Below the pieces are notes generated by a model. It worked only from the letters and a program-made list of their open reading frames with translations. It did not search any database and had not been told where the DNA came from. This document shows, in pieces, positions 1-7,567 of a DNA stretch of 64,000 nt. This stretch comes from an uncultured Planococcus sp. (lineage in GTDB: Bacteria > Bacillota > Bacilli > Bacillales_A > Planococcaceae), in assembly GCA_947502505.1 (NCBI GenBank), contig CANNAE010000003.1, forward strand, positions 248,001-312,000, written 5' to 3'. A program made the position numbers and the translations under genes. Every line of letters begins with the position of its first letter. Within the stretch, counting starts at the first letter, position 1.

Positions 1-1305
1 TTCAGCATTATCCGGTTCGAAGCGGCTCCGCACGTGCCGATCTTGATCTCGATCCTATTATTGATGTGCTACGGGCTGGCTAAAAAACTATCCTACCGTG
101 AATTGGAGCGGGGGCTGATTGAAGGCGCTAGCGCGGGGATGGGCGCCGTTTTCTTATTCTTCTTCATCGGCATTCTCATTAGCAGCTGGATGATGAGCGG
201 GACGATCCCGACTTTGATATACGCCGGGTTTAGCTTGGTGACGCCCGTATTTTTCTTTGCGGTGGTCTTCGTCGTCACGGCGATTATTGGGCTGTCGATT
301 GGCAGCTCCTTAACGACTGTGGCGACAGTCGGTGTCGCATTGATCGGCATCGCTGGCGCATTGGATTTGTCACTCGCGATTACGGCAGGAGCCATCGTCT
401 CTGGCGCCTTTTTCGGGGACAAGATGTCGCCGTTATCGGATACGACCAATTTGGCCGCGTCCATAGTCGGCGTGGATCTCTTTGAACATATTCGCAATAT
501 GGGCTGGACGACGATCCCTGCCTTTATCTTGACGCTGGTGTTCTTCGGGCTGTTATCGCCATCTGTTAGCTTGGACCATACCGAAAACATCGCTTTGTTC
601 AAGGAAGGTTTGCTTGAGACCGGCTTGATCCATTGGTACGCCATGGTGCCGCTTGTCATTTTGATTGTCTTGACGGTATTCAAAGTGCCGGCGGTTTTGA
701 CTTTGGCCGCGAGTTCTGTGGTCGCGCTCGGTATTTCTTTGTTCCACCAGAGCCTGCAAGCCGCATCGATGCTGGGGATTTTGTTTGGTGGCTACCAATC
801 GTCGACTGGCATTGATGAAATCGATGCATTGCTGTCACGCGGCGGCATGGCAAGCATGTTCTTCACCATCGCCTTAGTGCTGCTTGCACTGAGCATGGGC
901 GGTTTATTATTCAAGCTTGGCATCATCCAAAGCCTGCTTGCGAAAATCGAGAGTCTGTTGAAGAAAGTATCTTCTGTCATCGTCGCCTCTGCCTTAACGG
1001 CGATTGGCACGAATATCCTCGTCGGGGAACAATATTTATCGATCTTGCTGACGGGCCAGGCGTTCCAGGAGCCGTATAAGAAAGTCGGCTTGGCTGGAAA
1101 GAACCTGAGCCGCGTCATGGAAGATGCAGGAACAGTCGTCAATCCACTCGTGCCGTGGAGCGTCTGCGGGATTTTCATCGCCTCAGTTTTGGACGTTTCG
1201 ACATTGGAATATTTGCCGTTTGCGTTCTTCTGCTTGCTGTCGCCTGTTTTGACGGTATTGCTCGGAGTGAGCGGGAAAACATTGACTTATATCGAAAAGC
1301 AATAA
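1..1305 (+). CDS. nhaC: Na+/H+ antiporter NhaC, 5'-truncated by the window edge
   Basis: Probable NhaC-family sodium/proton antiporter of the cytoplasmic membrane, exchanging Na+ for H+ in pH and sodium homeostasis. The frame is open from base 1, and its first residues (ending EAAPHVPIL) look like the loop before the second helix of NhaC proteins, so the true start lies upstream. About 434 codons are present, with roughly ten hydrophobic segments. Family-like segments include GSSLTT near residue 110 and FFGDKMSPLSDTTNLAAS near residue 145, a polar stretch typical of NhaC ion-binding helices. A bidirectional terminator follows the stop. A GTG at position 34 is in frame but lies inside conserved sequence, so it is unlikely to be the start. 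The family call is firm; the exact ion preference (Na+ or malate/lactate-coupled, as in MleN) is open. Confidence 0.88.
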   Translation, partial: FSIIRFEAAPHVPILISILLLMCYGLAKKLSYRELERGLIEGASAGMGAVFLFFFIGILISSWMMSGTIPTLIYAGFSLVTPVFFFAVVFVVTAIIGLSIGSSLTTVATVGVALIGIAGALDLSLAITAGAIVSGAFFGDKMSPLSDTTNLAASIVGVDLFEHIRNMGWTTIPAFILTLVFFGLLSPSVSLDHTENIALFKEGLLETGLIHWYAMVPLVILIVLTVFKVPAVLTLAASSVVALGISLFHQSLQAASMLGILFGGYQSSTGIDEIDALLSRGGMASMFFTIALVLLALSMGGLLFKLGIIQSLLAKIESLLKKVSSVIVASALTAIGTNILVGEQYLSILLTGQAFQEPYKKVGLAGKNLSRVMEDAGTVVNPLVPWSVCGIFIASVLDVSTLEYLPFAFFCLLSPVLTVLLGVSGKTLTYIEKQ

Positions 1306-1331
1306 ATCGTCAATTGAATCGGACAATTTAA

Positions 1332-1368
1332 AAAGCCTCTTCCATCAAGGTTTGATGGAAGAGGCTTT
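1332..1368. terminator. Bidirectional intrinsic terminator
   Basis: Arms AAAGCCTCTTCCATCAA and TTGATGGAAGAGGCTTT pair perfectly around a 2-nt centre. A-rich and T-rich ends serve the nhaC gene on the plus strand and the XRE gene on the minus strand. Confidence 0.85.
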
Positions 1369-1394
1369 CGCTATGGAATTTGATTTGCGGGGCG

Positions 1395-1604
1395 CTATTC
1401 TTCTGCCCGGTATTCCAATACATCGCCTGGCTGGCAGTCGAGCACTTTGCAAATTGATTCAAGCGTCGAGAAACGGATCGCTTTTGCTTTGCCGTTTTTC
1501 AGGATGGACAGATTGGGCATGGTGACGCCGACTTTTTCGGATAGCTCGGTCATGCTCATTTTGCGCTTAGCGAGCATGACGTCGAGATTAATGACGATTG
1601 GCAT
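1395..1604 (-). CDS. XRE-family HTH regulator, YozG-like
   Basis: A 69-residue protein that is almost entirely one Cro/CI-type helix-turn-helix domain. Residues around MSMTELSEKVGVTMPNLS form the first helices and the turn, and the C-terminus (CKVLDCQPGDVLEY) is typical of YozG-like small XRE regulators. The ATG start has a GAGGTGAT ribosome binding site 5-12 bases upstream, lying just after the end of the upstream DUF2975 gene (9-bp gap), so the two are cotranscribed. In B. subtilis such regulators pair with a DUF2975 membrane protein (YoaS). It probably binds the palindrome at 2136-2160 and autoregulates; that is inference from position. Confidence 0.85.
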   Translation of the reverse strand: MPIVINLDVMLAKRKMSMTELSEKVGVTMPNLSILKNGKAKAIRFSTLESICKVLDCQPGDVLEYRAEE

Positions 1605-1613
1605 TAGATCACC

Positions 1614-2093
1614 TCAGACCGTAAGATCGTTTTCTGATTGGATGTCGATGGCGTGCGCCAGCAGTTTCTGCAAAACCGCTGCAAAAATAGCGATGACGAA
1701 TGCGGCAAAGCCGATACTCGCGCCCATCAAGATGAGGCCCGGTGCATCGTCGATTTCTGCGATCATGTAAAACAGCGGCATCGCGAGAAAATAGATGCCC
1801 GTAATGGAGAGGGCGCACAGCTTGATGTTCTTGATTGCCTTCACTGAGCGCACAGAAAAGGCGGTGTTGTCATCGATGAAACTCAATAATTTAAATGTCT
1901 GGTACAGCGCCAGGAAATAAGCGGTCGCGGTTGCATAGAGCATGACGATAAAGACATACTGCAGAAATGCCAGCTGGTCCGGCCCATCCTGGATGATGCT
2001 CGAAAGCGGCAGCACAACGAAGGTGCAAAGCGCGATAACCGGCAGCGCCATAAGGAACAGCACCACTTTTAAAAACAGAGTCTCCCGTTTCAT
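1614..2093 (-). CDS. DUF2975 membrane protein
   Basis: A 159-residue integral membrane protein with four predicted hydrophobic helices and a short soluble link (FIDDNTAFS) between helices two and three, the hallmark of DUF2975. The ATG at 2093 is chosen because an AAAGAGG site lies at the right distance; a GTG three codons upstream would overlap that site. The gene heads a two-gene operon with the XRE regulator downstream, the common YoaS/YozG arrangement. The function is not established. Membrane-bound partners of this kind may sequester or sense for the paired DNA-binding protein. Confidence 0.8.
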   Translation of the reverse strand: MKRETLFLKVVLFLMALPVIALCTFVVLPLSSIIQDGPDQLAFLQYVFIVMLYATATAYFLALYQTFKLLSFIDDNTAFSVRSVKAIKNIKLCALSITGIYFLAMPLFYMIAEIDDAPGLILMGASIGFAAFVIAIFAAVLQKLLAHAIDIQSENDLTV

Positions 2094-2135
2094 AAAACAC
2101 ACCTCTTTGCTTGTTAATAATTAAATTATAGCGAC

Positions 2136-2160
2136 TTATTTATTGTTTATCAATAAATAA
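2136..2160. promoter_or_regulatory. Palindromic operator candidate for the XRE regulator
   Basis: Perfect 10-bp inverted repeat TTATTTATTG/CAATAAATAA with a 5-bp spacer, 43 bp before the DUF2975 start codon. It is placed where an autoregulatory operator of the DUF2975/XRE operon would sit. Confidence 0.55.
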
Positions 2161-2385
2161 TTAACGTTTAACAATATATAAAATGATGAACAGATGCATT
2201 TCTAATCGGTTTCTAATAAATTGTGCCTGCTAATTAATGAAAATAATGCTAATTGTAAATTCTCTAGTCTTTTATTATCAGAATATTGAAATATTTATTG
2301 AAGAAGAGTACACTGAGAGTGTTTAGGCCTATGGAATTTGTCGCACGCCATCCGAATTCATGGAGTGAAAAAAGGAGGAGTAGCA

Positions 2386-3399
2386 GTGACTAAGTTCGAA
2401 GAAAAACAGCCTTCAGTATCTGTCGACAAGCTAATGTGGATGTATGAGCAGATGGCCAAGATCCGCTATTATGAAGACCAGATGGTGGAAGCGTATACGG
2501 AAGGTAAGTCGCCGGTCTTCAATATAGGCGAAGGGCCCGTGCCGGGTGAAATGCATCTCGCGACCGGACAAGAACCAGCCGCCGCCGGCATGATGGTGCA
2601 TTTGACGAAAGATGATACGGTGACCGCGCCTCACCGTCCGCATCACCACGCCATCGCAAAAGGCGTCGATTTGAAGAAAATGACGGCGGAGATTTTCGGC
2701 AAGGAATCCGGGCTTGGAAAAGGCAAGGGCGGCCATATGCATTTGTTCGACCCGGAAGTGAAATTCTCATGTGGCGGCATTGTCGCGGCTGGCATCCCGC
2801 ATGCGGTCGGAGCGGCCATGGCGAATAAGATGAAGGGGAAAGATTGGGTCGCCGTCGCATTCATCGGTGAAGGCGCAGCGAATGCCGGAGCGTTTCATGA
2901 ATCGCTCAACTTGGCGGCGCTGTGGAATTTACCGCTCATCATCGTCGTCGAAGACAATTCGTACGGCATCTCGGTACCGAAAACGGCATCGACTTCGGTC
3001 GAATCGAATGATCTGCGCGCTTCGGCATATGGCGTGGCAGGGGCTTACGTAAAAGACAACGACCCAGTCGCGATGTATAAAGCGTCCGAAGAAGCGGTCA
3101 ACCGGGCGCGCAATGGTCAAGGCCCGACCATCATTGAAATCGAGACTTTCCGCTTCCTCGGCCATTTCCAGGGCGACCCCGAGTTATATCGTGACAAAGA
3201 AGAAGTGCCGGGGTTGCGTGCGCGCGACCCGATCATGAAACTGCGCCAGCAGCTATTGGATGCGGAACATGTGAATGAACCGGAACTCGAAGAAATCGAA
3301 ACACGTGTCAAACAAGAAGTTGATGAGGCATATCAATTCGCACGCGACAGCAATTACCCGAAACCTGAAGCCGCATTGGATGACGTCTTTACATCTTAA
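2386..3399 (+). CDS. TPP-dependent 2-oxoacid/acetoin dehydrogenase E1, alpha subunit
   Basis: Alpha subunit of a thiamine-diphosphate E1 enzyme that decarboxylates a 2-oxoacid or cleaves acetoin and passes the acyl group to a lipoyl carrier. The 337-residue protein carries the TPP-binding stretch GEGAANAGAFHESLN near residue 162, ending in the metal-ligand region EDNSYG, plus HRPHHHAIAKG and GKGKGGHMHLFD, which resemble the AcoA branch more than pyruvate dehydrogenase PdhA. A GTG start at 2386 is chosen because AAAGGAGGAG lies 5 bases upstream; an in-frame codon at 2338 has no such site. The beta subunit starts 22 bp downstream, followed by the lipoyl protein, so the three form one operon. 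The substrate is not certain: acetoin is favoured, branched-chain oxoacids are possible. Confidence 0.85.
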   Translation: MTKFEEKQPSVSVDKLMWMYEQMAKIRYYEDQMVEAYTEGKSPVFNIGEGPVPGEMHLATGQEPAAAGMMVHLTKDDTVTAPHRPHHHAIAKGVDLKKMTAEIFGKESGLGKGKGGHMHLFDPEVKFSCGGIVAAGIPHAVGAAMANKMKGKDWVAVAFIGEGAANAGAFHESLNLAALWNLPLIIVVEDNSYGISVPKTASTSVESNDLRASAYGVAGAYVKDNDPVAMYKASEEAVNRARNGQGPTIIEIETFRFLGHFQGDPELYRDKEEVPGLRARDPIMKLRQQLLDAEHVNEPELEEIETRVKQEVDEAYQFARDSNYPKPEAALDDVFTS

Positions 3400-3421
3400 T
3401 CCGAAAAGGAGAGATTCCGAA

Positions 3422-4444
3422 ATGGAGACAGCGAAAAAAAGAATGCTGACGGGCAATAAAGCGATGGCGGAAGCGATTGCCCAGGAGATGGAAAACGATA
3501 AAAACGTATTCGTGCTCGGGGAAGATATCGGAAAATACGGTGGCATTTTCGGTTCCACGCAAGGCTTGATGGAAAAATTCGGGCCGGAGCGTGTGCTCGA
3601 TACGCCAATTTCCGAGACGGCGTTTATCGGAGCGGCAATCGGAGCGGCGGCAGAAGGCATGCGGCCGATTGCGGAGTTGATGTTCGTCGACTTCTTTGGC
3701 GTGTGCATGGACCAGATCTACAACCATATGGCGAAAATCCCCTATATGTCCGGAGGCAATGTACGTCTCCCGATGGTGCTCATGACCGGGGTCGGTGGCG
3801 GCTATAGTGACGCGGCTCAGCATTCCCAGACTTTGTACGCAACGTTTGCCCATATGCCGGGCATGAAAGTGGTGGCACCAAGCACGCCGTATGATTTGAA
3901 AGGGATGATGGCATCCGCAATACGCGATGACAACCCAGTCGTGTTCATGTTCCACAAATCCTTGCAAGGACTTGGCTGGATGGACCAGCTTGATTATGCG
4001 GTCGGCCATGTGCCGGAAGAATCGTATACCGTGCCGCTCGACAAAGCGAATGTCATGCGGGAAGGGAAAGACGTAACCATCGTCGGCATCCAGATGATGA
4101 CGCATTATGCGATGGAAGCGGCAGAGCGATTGGCACAAGATGGCATCGAAGCGGAAGTCATCGACCTGCGATCCTTAGCGCCGATTGATAAAGACACCAT
4201 TATCAATTCAGTGAAGAAAACGCATCGTCTGGTCGTCGTCGATGAAGATTACCGGTCGTATGGCATGACTGCTGAAATCGCGGCCATCGTCTCGGAAGAA
4301 GCACTCTATGAACTTGAATCGCCAATCAAGCGCTTGGCAATTCCGGATGTGCCGATTCCGTATAGCCATGTGCTCGAAGATTTCGTCTTGCCAGGCCCGG
4401 ATAAAATCGTCGAGACAGTCAAACAGATGATGGATGAAGCGTAA
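3422..4444 (+). CDS. TPP-dependent 2-oxoacid/acetoin dehydrogenase E1, beta subunit
   Basis: Beta subunit partner of the preceding alpha subunit, completing the E1 heterotetramer in the cytoplasm. It is 340 residues, the usual length, with the transketolase-type pyrimidine-binding part (FVLGEDIGKYGGIF near residue 30, DTPISETAFIGAAIGAA near 63) and a C-terminal transketolase domain (EVIDLRSLAPID near 240). The ATG at 3422 follows AAAGGAGAG by 8 bases; longer readings upstream run back into the alpha gene. The stop is followed 14 bp later by the lipoyl-protein gene. Resemblance to AcoB supports an acetoin dehydrogenase role, but this is family-level inference. Confidence 0.87.
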   Translation: METAKKRMLTGNKAMAEAIAQEMENDKNVFVLGEDIGKYGGIFGSTQGLMEKFGPERVLDTPISETAFIGAAIGAAAEGMRPIAELMFVDFFGVCMDQIYNHMAKIPYMSGGNVRLPMVLMTGVGGGYSDAAQHSQTLYATFAHMPGMKVVAPSTPYDLKGMMASAIRDDNPVVFMFHKSLQGLGWMDQLDYAVGHVPEESYTVPLDKANVMREGKDVTIVGIQMMTHYAMEAAERLAQDGIEAEVIDLRSLAPIDKDTIINSVKKTHRLVVVDEDYRSYGMTAEIAAIVSEEALYELESPIKRLAIPDVPIPYSHVLEDFVLPGPDKIVETVKQMMDEA

Positions 4445-4458
4445 GAGGAGGCGATTGG

Positions 4459-4908
4459 ATGCATGATGTGACTTTGCCGAAGCTATCTGAAGATACGGAT
4501 GAGAGCTTGATTGTCCTATGGTTCGTGGACGAAGGCGATTACGTCGAAGAAGGCGCCGTGCTTTGTGAAGTGCAAACGGAAAAAGCGGTGTCAGAAATTC
4601 GTGCCGAAACGAGCGGAACGGTGAAGAAGATTCACGTGAAGCGCGGAGATTCCGCCAAAGCCGGCACATTGCTTGCAGTCATCGACCCGAGAGGACAAGC
4701 TGCCGGGAACACAGGTACTGCTGAGAAAGTCCACCTCGAACAGGCGGAAGAAAACGAAGCGGCACAAGAGACCGCGAGCTTTACCCGCGTATCGCCGAGA
4801 CTGCGCCATCTAGCCAAAGAACTGGGCGTTAAACTTGAAGATGTCAAAGGCACTGGGAAAGGCGGGGCGATTACCGAACAGGATATCCGGGATGAAGCAG
4901 GATTATGA
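4459..4908 (+). CDS. Mini-E2: lipoyl domain plus E3-binding domain, no acyltransferase
   Basis: A 149-residue lipoyl carrier. Residues 1-75 are a biotinyl/lipoyl domain with the modifiable lysine in QTEKAVSEI near residue 43. Residues about 110-145 are a peripheral subunit-binding domain (RVSPRLRHLAKELGV, then GTGKGGAITEQDI). Full E2 proteins such as AcoC or PdhC continue with a catalytic domain of about 230 residues bearing an HxxxDG motif. Here the frame stops at TGA and a terminator begins 5 bp later, so the domain is absent rather than frameshifted. No dihydrolipoyl dehydrogenase gene adjoins. The protein may accept acyl groups from the adjacent E1 and hand them to an acyltransferase encoded elsewhere. 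Confidence 0.85.
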   Translation: MHDVTLPKLSEDTDESLIVLWFVDEGDYVEEGAVLCEVQTEKAVSEIRAETSGTVKKIHVKRGDSAKAGTLLAVIDPRGQAAGNTGTAEKVHLEQAEENEAAQETASFTRVSPRLRHLAKELGVKLEDVKGTGKGGAITEQDIRDEAGL

Positions 4909-4912
4909 ATAG

Positions 4913-4950
4913 AAAAAAGCGCAACCGATCCAATCGGCTGCGCTTTTTTT
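4913..4950. terminator. Intrinsic terminator after the E1/mini-E2 operon
   Basis: Fifteen-bp stem AAAAGCGCAACCGAT/ATCGGCTGCGCTTTT with one mismatch and a run of Ts. It lies between convergent genes and can act both ways. Confidence 0.85.
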
Positions 4951-4974
4951 GGTTGAATAGATAATAGAACAAAC

Positions 4975-5934
4975 TTACTTCATCAATTCCGGATAAACGG
5001 TTTCTGCGACCAGTTGCACGGCTTCGCCGATGCGCGGCCCAGGGCGGGAAGTGATGTCGGAATCGATGAAATGGACTTCGCCGTTTTCGATTGCCTCAAC
5101 AGCTGACCAGCTATCGCGCGCTTCGATGTCACCGACAGCATCTTCGACATATGACACGGTCGTCAAGATGGTTTCCGGGTCGCGGGTGATGACTTCTTCT
5201 TCGGAAATATTCGGCCAGCCTTCGAGATCTTCAAAGACATTGGTCACTTGGGCGTGGTCGAGGATTTCCTGCATGAACGTAGACTTGCCGGTTGTGTAAA
5301 TCTCAGGAGATGGGCTGATCTCCACGTAAACTTCTTCTTGCTCTTCTACAGCTGCGAGGCGTTCCTGGACATCTTCGATTTGCGTCTGGATGCCTTCGAT
5401 CACTTCAGCGCCTTGTTCTTCTTTGGCCAGAACCGAGGCGATTTGTTCGATATCGCCGTACACTTCGTCAAATGAAGTCGCGGATTGAATGACGAATACC
5501 GGAATGTCGGCGTCTTCTAGTTGTGATAGGGCAGGCGGTGCTTCGCCGGTAGAGTAGGCCAAGACGACATCGGGATCAAGCTGGATAATTTTCTCGGCAT
5601 TGAATTCGACGGAATCACTGACGCGCTCGATGTCTTGTGCCGCTTCTGGGTAATTATCGAAGTCGGTCACGCCGACCAATTGCTCGCCTGCACCCAGTGC
5701 AAAGACGATCTCGGTATTGCTTGGGATGAGGGAGACAATCGTTTCAGGCGCTTGCTCGAATTCGATGTCTTCGCCTCTATCATCGGTAACCGTATACGGC
5801 GTATCGCCTGAAGTTTCCGTTGCCGTTTCTTCCGGTGTTTCTTCTGTCGCAGGGGCTTCGGCCGAGTCATCTTGGCAAGCGCCAAGAGTTAAAGCGAGTG
5901 GAATGCTGAGTAAAAGAAATGATTTGATTTTCAC
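4975..5934 (-). CDS. btuF: Cobalamin-type ABC transporter substrate-binding lipoprotein (BtuF-like)
   Basis: Surface lipoprotein that should bind cobalamin or a corrinoid and deliver it to an ABC permease. A signal peptide ends in the lipobox LGAC near residue 20, followed by an acidic, Thr/Glu-rich linker and a periplasmic-binding-protein type 3 fold (IVSLIPSNTEIVFALGAGEQLVGVTD near residue 68, DPDVVLAY near 120). It starts at GTG 5934, overlapping the upstream gene by four bases (GTGA), so the two are translationally coupled. The pair lies downstream of a cobalamin riboswitch, which is the main reason to call it BtuF rather than an iron-siderophore binder. No btuCD permease or ATPase genes are adjacent. 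Confidence 0.82.
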   Translation of the reverse strand: MKIKSFLLLSIPLALTLGACQDDSAEAPATEETPEETATETSGDTPYTVTDDRGEDIEFEQAPETIVSLIPSNTEIVFALGAGEQLVGVTDFDNYPEAAQDIERVSDSVEFNAEKIIQLDPDVVLAYSTGEAPPALSQLEDADIPVFVIQSATSFDEVYGDIEQIASVLAKEEQGAEVIEGIQTQIEDVQERLAAVEEQEEVYVEISPSPEIYTTGKSTFMQEILDHAQVTNVFEDLEGWPNISEEEVITRDPETILTTVSYVEDAVGDIEARDSWSAVEAIENGEVHFIDSDITSRPGPRIGEAVQLVAETVYPELMK

Positions 5935-6473
5935 GAGTGAGTCTCCTTTTTCTTCATGCGTTTTGTTGGATAAGATTTACTGACGAATGGGATTTCATCG
6001 ACGCCGTGCTGCTTATTGGCATAGACGGCCATCACGAAAAAGACATTGGCGAGCAGGTTGGTGTAGTCCATCAAATGCTCCGGCACTTCGCGTTCGAGCG
6101 TCACGTGGTGAAGGGCGCGTACTGACTTTTTCGCTTCGCTGCGGCATACGTGAAGAATGCATGCACCGTGCGTTCCTTGCGGCAAGACGAACTGGTCGAT
6201 TTGTTCCTTCACTTCCGCCACGTAGCGATCATACAAATCGCTGAGCTCGGCGAGGTCTTGTTCGGTGATGGCGAGTTTCCCGCGCACCGAGCCATTCAAG
6301 TGGTAAACCATTGGCTGCAGGTAGCGCAAATCCTCGACGATCTGCGGGATATCATTGACTGCGATGGCTTCGCCGATCCGCGTCGTCAAGGAATCGGTGC
6401 GGATTTCGAAATCGACTGTCGACGCGCTTTCCCTCATGAACGGGTAGCATAAGTAGCGCATGTCCTTTTTCAT
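5931..6473 (-). CDS. PduO-like cobalamin adenosyltransferase-family protein
   Basis: A 180-residue protein related to PduO-type ATP:cob(I)alamin adenosyltransferases, which make adenosylcobalamin. The C-terminal half matches the family pattern: FVLPQGTHGACILHVCRSEAKK near residues 107-128 corresponds to the usual FILPGGSxxAAxLHxARTxxRRAER block, and YTNLLANVFFVMAVYAN near 152 to the last helix. The N-terminal ATP-binding signature (YTRTGDxG) is missing and the arginine pair is replaced by lysines. It may be a divergent enzyme or a corrinoid-binding relative. The ATG at 6473 follows TTGGAGGTG by 6 bases. It is first in the riboswitch-controlled operon and overlaps the btuF-like gene. Confidence 0.7.
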   Translation of the reverse strand: MKKDMRYLCYPFMRESASTVDFEIRTDSLTTRIGEAIAVNDIPQIVEDLRYLQPMVYHLNGSVRGKLAITEQDLAELSDLYDRYVAEVKEQIDQFVLPQGTHGACILHVCRSEAKKSVRALHHVTLEREVPEHLMDYTNLLANVFFVMAVYANKQHGVDEIPFVSKSYPTKRMKKKETHS

Positions 6474-6534
6474 TTGTTCACCTCCAAAATAGAATCCGTA
6501 AATATCAGCAGACGTATCGCTTCTGAAAAGACAT

Positions 6535-6563
6535 AAAAAAGCCACTCTCAACGAAGAGAGTGG
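6535..6563 (-). terminator. Riboswitch expression-platform terminator
   Basis: On the minus strand, stem GCCACTCTC/GAGAGTGGC with a small loop, followed by TTTTTT. It lies between the cobalamin aptamer and the ribosome binding site of the PduO-like gene, so cobalamin binding probably terminates transcription here. Confidence 0.85.
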
Positions 6564-6651
6564 CACGATTGCGAATATCGGGCATAAAGCCGTCCATAGG
6601 AAAAAGTTGCCGTAGATCCTCTTATCTTCCGAAGAGCAAAAATACGTTCAG

Positions 6652-6810
6652 AAAAAGGTAGGTCTCCTGGCTTGTGCATCGCTTTACTCTAAGGCCTTCC
6701 CGGGTCTCCCCAGTGGCATCTCTTATTTCATACGCACTTACAGTTGCGGAAACAGCTCCGGATTCTCACCGGATTCCCTGTTACGCTGACGAATCAGCAC
6801 CTTTTCCCTG
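6652..6810 (-). promoter_or_regulatory. Cobalamin riboswitch (B12 element)
   Basis: Read on the minus strand, the conserved blocks appear in order: GGTGCTGATTCGTCAG, then GGGAATCCGGTGAGAATCC with GGAGCTG, CCGCAACTGTAA, GATGCCACTGGGG, GGGAAGGCC, and the closing AGCCAGGAGACCTACC. These are the hallmarks of the B12-binding aptamer, including the B12 box and the P1-closing strands. A terminator lies about 90 bp downstream, before the PduO-like and BtuF-like genes, giving a repressing switch. Confidence 0.95.
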
Positions 6811-7040
6811 CATGATTATTTACTTAGTTTCAGTGTAGCACTTTTGTTTTGGATTTAGGAGAGGGGAATGAAAATGTTTAGAGCTTGCATATAAGTCGTG
6901 GGAGAAATGGCCATGCCATTTAGGGCGGAATTCCCAAGCGGGCAATAGAATTTTGGGAGCAATTGGCAGAATGGTGGCCTACACAAGATGACAACTGGCA
7001 AAGACACGTGGGGGTAGGCGGCCGGCCGATAAATACCAAG

Positions 7041-7068
7041 TTGACTTTTCCTTGCATGGACTTATAAT
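7041..7068 (+). promoter_or_regulatory. SigA-type promoter of the acylation operon
   Basis: TTGACT (7041-7046) and a perfect TATAAT (7063-7068) are separated by 16 bp. It is the only strong promoter seen in the 500-bp gap and points at the carrier-protein gene. Confidence 0.75.
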
Positions 7069-7069
7069 T

Positions 7070-7088
7070 GACTGTGATAATCATTTTC
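7070..7088 (+). promoter_or_regulatory. Fur-box-like operator
   Basis: GACTGTGATAATCATTTTC matches the classical 19-bp Fur consensus at 15 of 19 positions; the core TGATAATCATTTTCA matches the 7-1-7 form at 13 of 15. It begins one base after the -10 hexamer, where a bound repressor would block initiation. Iron control is inferred from this match only. Confidence 0.6.
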
Positions 7089-7189
7089 AATTAAACTTTT
7101 TGCCGTTAGTTTAGTATGGAAGAAAACTCCTAAATCTCGTGTCGCCGCATTCAGGCGGCCTTACATATCGAACCCGTAAATAGAGAGTG

Positions 7190-7315
7190 ATGGACGATCA
7201 TATAAGCGGCGCTAGCTTGGAATACGGCTGTACTCAAAAATGTCGTGTATGGAATCTGGTTGGAAAGCCATTCTTTCTGCAGAGACAACGGACAACTAGA
7301 ATGGAAAGGGTGTAA
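7190..7315 (+). CDS. Possible 41-residue leader ORF upstream of the carrier protein
   Basis: An ATG-initiated frame of 41 codons fills most of the leader between the promoter and the carrier-protein gene and ends 3 bp before that gene's ATG. Its upstream AGAGAG is a weak ribosome binding site. The product contains two cysteines in GCTQKC and a basic C-terminus. I do not recognise it. It could be a translated leader coupling expression to the next gene, or chance. Confidence 0.25.
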   Translation: MDDHISGASLEYGCTQKCRVWNLVGKPFFLQRQRTTRMERV

Positions 7316-7318
7316 AGA

Positions 7319-7567
7319 ATGAAAAATATCGAAAAATATAAAAATGCTTTTGTGGAAGCGTTGGAAATCGAAGAAGACGAGGTCGGAGAAGGGCTTGTAC
7401 TGGGTGAAACGAGCGAATGGGATTCACTGGGCCATATGATTCTCATCTCCACGATGGAAGAAGCCTTTGACGTCTCGCTGGATGCCGAATGGATGTCAGA
7501 ATTCGATTCGTACCAGTCCGGGCTCAAGCTATTGGATCGATTGGGAGTAGACTTTGTGAATGAATAG
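7319..7567 (+). CDS. Acyl/peptidyl carrier protein of the acylation operon
   Basis: An 82-residue carrier protein. Ser36 in EWDSLGHM is the expected 4'-phosphopantetheine attachment site, in the classic DSL context, and the acidic helices around it (EIEEDEVGEG) are typical of carrier proteins. It should be loaded by the adenylating ligase encoded next and donate its acyl group to the MBOAT membrane enzyme, the job DltC does for D-alanine. The ATG start follows GAAAGGGTG by 6 bases, and the stop overlaps the ligase gene by 8 bp. It differs from a dlt operon in being first rather than third. The acyl group cannot be read from the sequence. Confidence 0.85.
   Translation: MKNIEKYKNAFVEALEIEEDEVGEGLVLGETSEWDSLGHMILISTMEEAFDVSLDAEWMSEFDSYQSGLKLLDRLGVDFVNE

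Noticed and set aside
93..683. 196-codon open frame antisense to nhaC
   Set aside because: It is fully inside a conserved membrane-protein gene; Lys/Thr/Pro-rich, with no ribosome binding site.
3389..4138. 249-codon open frame antisense to the E1 beta gene
   Set aside because: It is a mirror frame of a well-supported gene in GC-richer DNA, with a His/Arg-rich composition and no family resemblance.
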